From the NCBI GenBank assembly GCA_045533485.1, contig JAZSHX010000040.1, forward strand, positions 1 to 64,000: DNA of 64,000 nt. The letters are read 5' to 3'. The stretch's first letter is position 1, and the number at the start of each line of letters is the position of its first letter. A program made the position numbers and the translations under genes. This stretch comes from Scatosoma sp045533485. GTDB lineage: Bacteria; Bacillota; Clostridia; Christensenellales; Borkfalkiaceae. The notes below the pieces were generated by a model, which worked only from the letters and a program-made list of their open reading frames with translations, was not told the origin of the DNA and did no database searches. Shown piece by piece: positions 59,168 through 64,000 of this stretch.

Positions 59168-60655
59168 TCAATGCAACTGCCGATAAATAAAGATACTTTC
59201 GCCCTGTTTGACGGGAAATTGCAGGTTAGGATTACTCTTCACTACTTCGTCGGGATCGCATTGTAAACGCTTCGCCACGTCCCAAAGCGTTTCCCCTGCA
59301 TACAAAACGTACATAGACACCGCCGCGTCCTTTGCCGCGCGCGTTTCCCCTTCTTCCACCGTTTGCACGTACGACCACTGCGTTTCAGTATAGCTGTGCA
59401 AACAAATTTTCAGCGTAGCTTCCGCTTCCGTTTGCCCGTCCTTTCTGCGGCGTACGTTCAAACCGCACACCAAAACGTCCGCTTCGGCGCTATCGCCCAC
59501 CACGTCCAACGGGAACACAAACGGCAGGGACAGCGCCCCCGTTTTATAGCTTCCGTCCGCGCCCTTGAATAAAAGCTGCGCAAGCACTGCGCCTTCCGCT
59601 TCAAATCCGTTATCGCCTTTTTTGCATACCGCTTCCCCACGCGGAAGCAACGCGCCCAAAAGCGTGCACTCTCCGTCCGCGTCCATAGAAACCGAGCAAA
59701 TTCCGCTCACCCTTTCCGTAAATTTTGCACTGTTCGTCAAATACCTGCCCCCTTCGTTCGCCTTTTTTAAGGCAATTTCGGCTACAGGCGAAAAGGCGTC
59801 GGTCACCAGCGTAACCGTATCTTTGGCGTGCAAATAACAATCGGCGGAAAGACAATAGGAAAAGCGCACGGCGCTCTTGCCCCGTTCTTCGTCCACGTCC
59901 GCGTCGATTTGCGCGCTCTTGACAACCACTCTTGCGCTTGCCTGCAAATCCCCGAACGCTTCTTCGCTGGAAATTTGCATACGCACGGGAATTAACCGTT
60001 CGTACGAACAAATGCAATTGTCGGCTTTGAGTACGCAAACGTTCAAAGCAAGATCTCCTTCCACTTCAATTTGACCAGCGGACGCGCGCACGTGCGTTGC
60101 AATTACCTTTTCCGTATGCATCAACACGTCGCCGACGTAGTCCATTTCAAACGTATCTTCGCCGTCCACTTCCCCCGTCACGCACACGCACTTGCAAATT
60201 TGCTGCTGCTCTTTCTTGGCAATTACGTTTTCACCGCCGCTTAAATATTCCACTTGCTTACCGCCGTACACGACGCTTTCCGCATCCACCACGACGGACA
60301 CGTACAAGCCCGAACCTTCACGGCGAGTAAACGCGTTGTCCGTGTTGAACGCTACCTTTGCAAAGCACGCAGGCGTCACAGCGCCCCCTTCCGCTTTATG
60401 GAAAAACTCTACGCCGCGTTCCGCGCGGCAAACGTTATGCTCCCCGTCTTCGTATACGATATTGATAAGCACTTTGCCCCCGTAGCGCACTTCGCCGTCT
60501 GCGCACGCGCTTTCCGTCGGCATCGCCACCGCTTGCACGGCAAGCACGCTTCCGATTTCACTGCCGGGCAAACGGCATTCCACCATCGATTGACTGTGCA
60601 AACGGCACACTTCGCCCGTATAGCGATACGTTTCATATTGCGGTTTCATTGACAT
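59168..60655 (-). CDS. sipL: SipL-like spore coat assembly protein (SPOCS/DUF3794 repeats + LysM)
   Basis: 495 residues from ATG 60655 (AAAAGGGAG at 8 nt). Three related SPOCS (DUF3794) units of about 120-130 residues (for example residues 15-150, 165-285, 310-430) and a C-terminal LysM (VLYAGETLWDVAKRLQCDPD, NPNLQFPVKQGESI). This is the layout of clostridial SipL, which ties SpoIVA to the forespore membrane in coat assembly. Neighbours veg and ispE match the clostridial gene order as I recall it. No signal peptide, consistent with a mother-cell cytosolic protein. Confidence 0.85.
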   Translation of the reverse strand: MSMKPQYETYRYTGEVCRLHSQSMVECRLPGSEIGSVLAVQAVAMPTESACADGEVRYGGKVLINIVYEDGEHNVCRAERGVEFFHKAEGGAVTPACFAKVAFNTDNAFTRREGSGLYVSVVVDAESVVYGGKQVEYLSGGENVIAKKEQQQICKCVCVTGEVDGEDTFEMDYVGDVLMHTEKVIATHVRASAGQIEVEGDLALNVCVLKADNCICSYERLIPVRMQISSEEAFGDLQASARVVVKSAQIDADVDEERGKSAVRFSYCLSADCYLHAKDTVTLVTDAFSPVAEIALKKANEGGRYLTNSAKFTERVSGICSVSMDADGECTLLGALLPRGEAVCKKGDNGFEAEGAVLAQLLFKGADGSYKTGALSLPFVFPLDVVGDSAEADVLVCGLNVRRRKDGQTEAEATLKICLHSYTETQWSYVQTVEEGETRAAKDAAVSMYVLYAGETLWDVAKRLQCDPDEVVKSNPNLQFPVKQGESIFIYRQLH

Positions 60656-60801
60656 AATTTTCACTCCCTTTTGCGTTTTTTCGTCTTTCTATCCTACGCA
60701 AATGCAAGAAAAAATAGAACTGCGCAAGGGGATTTCCGCTAAAAAGTGAAAATTTTTCCAAACCGCGTATAAAGATAGGGAATACGGGGCATACTTGGGT
60801 T

Positions 60802-61041
60802 ATGATTAAGCCGACAAAAAGAATTTCCGACGTTAAACAAATGGTCAAAAGCTGTTCCTTGCAACGCGTCGCCGTGCGCGTCAATTTAGGCAGGAACAAA
60901 ATCGTAAGTTTCAGCGGTACGCTTTCGGGCGTGTATCCCGCGCTGTTCACCGTCAAACCCGACGATAAGGATTTTTTAGGCAAAACCGCCTATTCCTATT
61001 CCGACGTGTTATGCGGAAACGTAAAAATCAAAAAACTGTAA
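60802..61041 (+). CDS. veg: Veg family protein
   Basis: 79 residues. The Veg signature is plain: RISDVKQMVKSCSLQRVAVR, VNLGRNKIVSFSGTLSGVYP and FLGKTAYSYSDVLCGNVKI. In Bacillus Veg is abundant and promotes biofilm formation through SinR; molecular role unclear. Divergent from the SipL-like gene, with weak promoter-like GTGAAA and TATAAA boxes upstream. Confidence 0.92.
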   Translation: MIKPTKRISDVKQMVKSCSLQRVAVRVNLGRNKIVSFSGTLSGVYPALFTVKPDDKDFLGKTAYSYSDVLCGNVKIKKL

Positions 61042-61047
61042 AAAGTA

Positions 61048-61080
61048 ACCGCCTTGCTTACACAAGGCGGTCGCTTTTTT
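61048..61080 (+). terminator. Terminator of veg
   Basis: ACCGCCTTG (61048-61056) pairs with CAAGGCGGT (61063-61071), then CGCTTTTTT. Six bases after the veg stop. Confidence 0.88.
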
Positions 61081-61146
61081 CTCAAACGCGTTTTTCTTTT
61101 GTTTTTTGTTGATATTGCTTATGTATTTAGCGCAATCTCTTTTTTC

Positions 61147-61293
61147 TTACTTTTCGTTTACAATAAGTTGAAAGGTTTTTCCGCCGATAAAACGAATATC
61201 CACCGTTTCGCCGTTTACTTCTACGCTTGCAACCAACACGTCCTTCAACGCGCAGGCAATTTCCGTCGCCAAGCTTTCTTTGGTAACCGTCAT
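61147..61293 (-). CDS. 48-residue small protein divergent from paired double-HTH regulators
   Basis: Starts ATG 61293 after CAAGGAGGAAG. Begins MTVTKESLATEIACALKDVL (helix) and ends VDIRFIGGKTFQLIVNEK (beta strands). Its C-terminal 20 residues align gap-free with the 54-residue protein at 40231-40395. Own promoter at 61341-61370, overlapped by the inverted repeat 61357-61384. Function unknown; conservation of the pair with a double-XRE regulator suggests they work together. Confidence 0.75.
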   Translation of the reverse strand: MTVTKESLATEIACALKDVLVASVEVNGETVDIRFIGGKTFQLIVNEK

Positions 61294-61340
61294 TTGTTCT
61301 TCCTCCTTGTTTATTTTTTCTCAACGTTGATTGTACTTAT

Positions 61341-61370
61341 ATTATACCACTCTTAATTTAGACAATGCAA
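61341..61370 (-). promoter_or_regulatory. Promoter of the 48-residue ORF
   Basis: On the minus strand perfect TATAAT (61341-61346) with extended TGG, and TTGCAT (61365-61370) at 18 bp as a weak -35, which lies at the edge of the inverted repeat. Confidence 0.7.
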
Positions 61371-61384
61371 GCATTTTGTCTAAA
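61357..61384. promoter_or_regulatory. Candidate operator of the double-HTH regulators
   Basis: TTTAGACAA (61357-61365) and TTGTCTAAA (61376-61384) are perfect 9-bp inverted arms 10 bp apart, centred between the small ORF promoter and the regulator genes. The half-site TTTTGTC also occurs three times in the matching region of locus A. Confidence 0.6.
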
Positions 61385-61430
61385 AAGAGAGTAGGATATT
61401 TTGTAAGAAAAAGTCTTTGTTTGGTGGAAA

Positions 61431-61862
61431 ATGTCGGATTTTGCGAAAACGCTAAAAGAGCTCATCAATGAGAAACAAAAAACCTTATTAGAGATAGAAA
61501 AAGATACTGGAATTTTCCACTCTAATCTTTCTGAATTTTTATCTGGAAAACACACGCCGTCTTATAAAAATTTTGTAACCCTGTTATATTATTTTGATTG
61601 TTCTGCAGATTATTTGCTTGGGTTGGACGAATTTCCCACAAGCGAACCGTTACACAAAGTTTTGCCTTTTGGACAGCGTTTGCGTGAAGTGTTAGCGGAA
61701 CACCGCGTTTCCCAAGCCAAGCTTCACAAAACCATCGGCGGTTCTTCTTCCGCTATTTTCAAATGGCTCAACGGTATTAGCTTTCCTTCCGTAGACAGAT
61801 TGACTGCCATCGCAAATTGTTTAGATTGCTCCGTCGATTATCTCATCGGCAGAAGACGATAA
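61431..61862 (+). CDS. Double XRE-type HTH regulator (locus B, first copy)
   Basis: 143 residues, two HTH_XRE domains: residues about 3-60 (TLLEIEKDTGIFHSNLSEFL, closing CSADYLLGLDEF) and 75-140 (VSQAKLHKTIGGSSSAIFKW, closing CSVDYLIGRRR). Same layout and linker as the gene at 40573. ATG follows GGTGGAAA. Two bases separate its stop from the second copy. Confidence 0.88.
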   Translation: MSDFAKTLKELINEKQKTLLEIEKDTGIFHSNLSEFLSGKHTPSYKNFVTLLYYFDCSADYLLGLDEFPTSEPLHKVLPFGQRLREVLAEHRVSQAKLHKTIGGSSSAIFKWLNGISFPSVDRLTAIANCLDCSVDYLIGRRR

Positions 61863-61864
61863 AA

Positions 61865-62296
61865 ATGTCAAATTTCTCAAAACGGTTAAACGAACTTAAA
61901 ATTGAACGCGGTCTTACCAACCAAATTATTGCGCAAAATACTAATACCACGGAAACAAGCATTGCGCGCTTTTTGAAAGGCACACGCACGCCTATCTATC
62001 AAACTTTTATCAATTTGTTATATTATTTTGATTGTTCTGCAGATTATTTGCTTGGGTTGGACGAATTTCCCACAAGCGAACCGTTACACGAAGCTTTGCC
62101 GTTTGGACAGCGTTTGCGAGAAATGTTAGCAGAACACTGCGTTTCCCAAGTCAAGCTTCACAAAACCATCGGTTGTTCTTCATCCGCTATTTTCAAATGG
62201 CTCAACGGCATCAGTTTACCATCCACGGACAGGTTGATTGCCATTGCAAAATGCTTGGATTGTTCTGTGGATTATCTCATCGGCAGAAGACGGTGA
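61865..62296 (+). CDS. Double XRE-type HTH regulator (locus B, second copy)
   Basis: 143 residues from ATG 61865; the frame is open back to 61817 inside the first copy, but ATG 61865 aligns with the start of its neighbour. First HTH is diverged (LTNQIIAQNTNTTETSIARF), whereas the region from CSADYLLGLDEF to the end is nearly identical to copy 1, also in DNA. This implies a recent tandem duplication with change, or conversion, limited to the first DNA-binding domain, so the two proteins may read different half-sites. Confidence 0.88.
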   Translation: MSNFSKRLNELKIERGLTNQIIAQNTNTTETSIARFLKGTRTPIYQTFINLLYYFDCSADYLLGLDEFPTSEPLHEALPFGQRLREMLAEHCVSQVKLHKTIGCSSSAIFKWLNGISLPSTDRLIAIAKCLDCSVDYLIGRRR

Positions 62297-62313
62297 TTGT
62301 CGTTAAATAAAGC

Positions 62314-62340
62314 AAAAAGCTCTCGGTGGAGAGCTTTTTT
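62314..62340. terminator. Terminator between locus B regulators and uvrA
   Basis: AAAAAGCTCTC (62314-62324) and GAGAGCTTTTT (62329-62339) form an 11-bp stem with loop GGTG. T-rich on both strands, so it can end both the regulator transcript and uvrA. Confidence 0.85.
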
Positions 62341-62372
62341 TGTTGGTATACCCCATACAGGTATGCGTTGAA

Positions 62373-64000
62373 TTACGATTTTAACACTTTTTTTAAGAAT
62401 TGTCCCGTGTAGCTTTCGGGGACGTTTGCCACTTCTTCAGGCGTACCTTGACAAACGATTGTACCGCCGCCATCACCGCCTTCCGGCCCTAAATCAATCA
62501 CGTAATCGGCGGTTTTTATCACGTCCAAATTATGCTCAATTACAAGCACCGTGTTGCCGCCTTCGCGTAACTTTAACAAAATCTTAATCAGCTTATCCAC
62601 GTCGTACGCGTGCAAGCCGGTGGTCGGTTCGTCCAAAATATACACGGTTTTGCCCGTGGAGCGTTTGGCAAGTTCGGTGGCAAGCTTGACGCGTTGCGCT
62701 TCGCCGCCCGACAGCGTGGTAGAGCTTTGCCCCAGCTTGATATACCCAAGCCCCACGTCGTTGAGCGTTTTTATCTTGTTGTAAATCGCCGGTATGGGCG
62801 TGAAAAATTCGCACGCTTCTTCAATGGTCATATCCAACACGTCGGCAATGCTTTTGCCTTTGTATTTGACTTCCAGCGTTTCGCGGTTATAGCGTTTTCC
62901 GCCGCACACTTCGCACGGCACGAAAATATCGGGCAAGAAGTGCATTTCAATCTTAATAATCCCATCGCCCATACAGTGTTCGCATCTGCCGCCCGAAACG
63001 TTGAACGAAAACCGCCCAGCTTTATAACCGCGCTCCTTGGCGTCTGGTGTCATGGAAAACAAATCGCGTATGCTGTTAAACACGCCCGTATACGTGGCAG
63101 GGTTGCTCCTTGGCGTTCTGCCTATCGGGGACTGGTCAATGTCGATAACCTTGTCGAAAAATTCGATGCCGTCCATTTTATCAAAGTTCCCGTGCGCAGG
63201 CTTTGCACCGTTGAGTTTATGCGCCAGCGTGGGATAGATAATTTCGTTTACCAAACTGGATTTACCGCTGCCCGAAACGCCCGTAACGGCGGTTATCAAG
63301 CCACCAGGTATGCGAACATTGATATTTTTTAAGTTATTTTGTCTACATCCAAACACTTCCAACCATTGTTCGCTGGGCATTTTTCGCGCCGACGGCACGG
63401 GGATTTTTCTTCTGCCCGACAAATAATCGCCCGTGATGGAATTTGTATTTTTCGCCACTTCTTCGGGCGTACCCTGCGCCACGATTTCACCGCCGTGCAC
63501 CCCTGCTTTTGGCCCGATATCGATTACGTGGTCAGCGGCGCGCATCGTGTCTTCGTCGTGCTCCACAACGATCAGCGTATTGCCCAAATCGCGCAATCCT
63601 TTCAAGGAGTTAAGCAGTTTTTCATTGTCGCGTTGGTGCAAACCGATGCTGGGCTCGTCCAAAATATACAACACGCCCGTGAGCGCACTGCCGATTTGCG
63701 TTGCCAAACGGATACGCTGGCTTTCGCCGCCCGACAGTGTAACTGCCGTGCGCATTAAGGTCAAATACCCCAAGCCGACGTTTCTCAAAAAGCCCAGACG
63801 GCAGTTGATTTCTTTGATAATGGCGTCCGCGATCAAATGCTCCGTTTTGGTCAATTTTTCTTTCAATTCGTCCATAAACGCGCACAAATTATCCACGGAA
63901 AGCTGACAAAGCTCAAAGATATTTTTACCGCCTACTTTCACGGCAAGCGCTTCCTTTTTCAAGCGTTTTCCGCCGCAACCGTCACACGGCGCGTTGCGCA
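62373..64000 (-). CDS. uvrA: Excinuclease ABC subunit UvrA (partial, 5' part beyond window)
   Basis: The C-terminal 542 or so residues of about 940. The frame stays open to the window edge: upstream of 63962 it reads PCDGCGGKRLKKEALAV, the end of the first zinc module. Visible: LSGGESQRIRLATQIG signature I, LYILDEPSIGLHQRDN Walker B, second P-loop TGVSGSGKSSLVNEI, second zinc module CEHCMGDG...CEVCGGKRYN, LSGGEAQRVKLATEL and VYILDEPTTGLHAYD. Damage-recognition ATPase of nucleotide excision repair. Confidence 0.97.
   Translation of the reverse strand, partial: RNAPCDGCGGKRLKKEALAVKVGGKNIFELCQLSVDNLCAFMDELKEKLTKTEHLIADAIIKEINCRLGFLRNVGLGYLTLMRTAVTLSGGESQRIRLATQIGSALTGVLYILDEPSIGLHQRDNEKLLNSLKGLRDLGNTLIVVEHDEDTMRAADHVIDIGPKAGVHGGEIVAQGTPEEVAKNTNSITGDYLSGRRKIPVPSARKMPSEQWLEVFGCRQNNLKNINVRIPGGLITAVTGVSGSGKSSLVNEIIYPTLAHKLNGAKPAHGNFDKMDGIEFFDKVIDIDQSPIGRTPRSNPATYTGVFNSIRDLFSMTPDAKERGYKAGRFSFNVSGGRCEHCMGDGIIKIEMHFLPDIFVPCEVCGGKRYNRETLEVKYKGKSIADVLDMTIEEACEFFTPIPAIYNKIKTLNDVGLGYIKLGQSSTTLSGGEAQRVKLATELAKRSTGKTVYILDEPTTGLHAYDVDKLIKILLKLREGGNTVLVIEHNLDVIKTADYVIDLGPEGGDGGGTIVCQGTPEEVANVPESYTGQFLKKVLKS

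Noticed and set aside
1..64000. CRISPR array, tRNA or rRNA genes, transposase, phage genes
   Set aside because: No regularly spaced repeats, cloverleaf-like sequences, rRNA signatures or recombinase/transposase motifs were seen by eye; a dedicated tRNA scan would be decisive.

Overview
The window looks like chromosome of a bacterium of the phylum Bacillota, class Clostridia. It carries the clostridial/bacilliform gene orders yqfC-yqfD-phoH-pgpH-ybeY-era-yqzL-recO, ylxM-ffh-rpsP-khpA-rimM, pyrH-frr-uppS-cdsA-dxr-rseP and rpmG-secE-nusG-rplK-rplA-rplJ-rplL. It also has spore-linked genes (yqfC, yqfD, a SipL-like SPOCS/LysM protein), a Veg protein, pyruvate phosphate dikinase and the non-mevalonate isoprenoid genes dxr and ispE. 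Base composition is moderate, promoters are classical TTGACA-17-TATAAT, and many lipoproteins have Ser/Gly linkers. An uncultured gut lineage near Christensenellales would fit, but that placement is an inference. I call 64 protein genes, 57 of them on the minus strand. I saw no rRNA, tRNA, CRISPR array, transposase or phage gene.

Layout: 1-458 is intergenic repeat DNA. 459-3118 is a nucleotide-turnover operon (two DHH phosphoesterases and SurE). 3315-3839 is a chimeric two-component remnant. 4096-12155 holds a secreted Ig-like protein with a coupled small ORF, an AraC regulator, a GH36 alpha-galactosidase and a lipoprotein 5'-nucleotidase. 12216-22465 holds an M6 metalloprotease, a GltS-type transporter, a PlsC-like acyltransferase, a flavoprotein, MutY, a degenerate FtsK-like protein, an HtrA lipoprotein and a YfbR-like nucleotidase. 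22496-23422 is a TPP-riboswitch-controlled thiamine transporter. 23430-26446 is the SRP/S16 cluster. 26537-31965 is the envelope-precursor and ribosome-recycling operon. 32159-36601 is a cyclophilin lipoprotein plus the L33-SecE-NusG-L11-L1-L10-L7/L12 cluster with an L10 leader. 36731-42450 is accessory: an aminotransferase, membrane and surface proteins, small ORFs, a double-HTH regulator and a DUF4143 ATPase. 42822-47264 is PPDK and an Mrr-like nuclease. 47331-53431 is the recO-to-yqfC cluster. 53526-56989 is a heterodimeric ABC exporter. 57158-61041 is a TPR-like membrane protein, ispE, a SipL-like gene and veg. 61147-62296 is a second small-ORF/double-HTH module. 62373 to the right edge is the 3' part of uvrA.

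How the parts work together: the core clusters serve translation, protein targeting, isoprenoid and phospholipid precursors, nucleotide recycling and sporulation. The accessory stretches are surface or carbohydrate functions and small regulatory modules. The most unusual signal is a two-part module found twice (40231-41016 and 61147-62296). Each copy is a small ORF of about 50 residues divergent from a regulator made of two XRE-type HTH domains, with TTTTGTC motifs between them. The two small proteins share a spaced C-terminal pattern. Also notable are an in-frame response-regulator/histidine-kinase fusion remnant, a 50-residue ORF translationally coupled to a large secreted protein, and several genes whose promoters or leaders decide the start codon or suggest attenuation.
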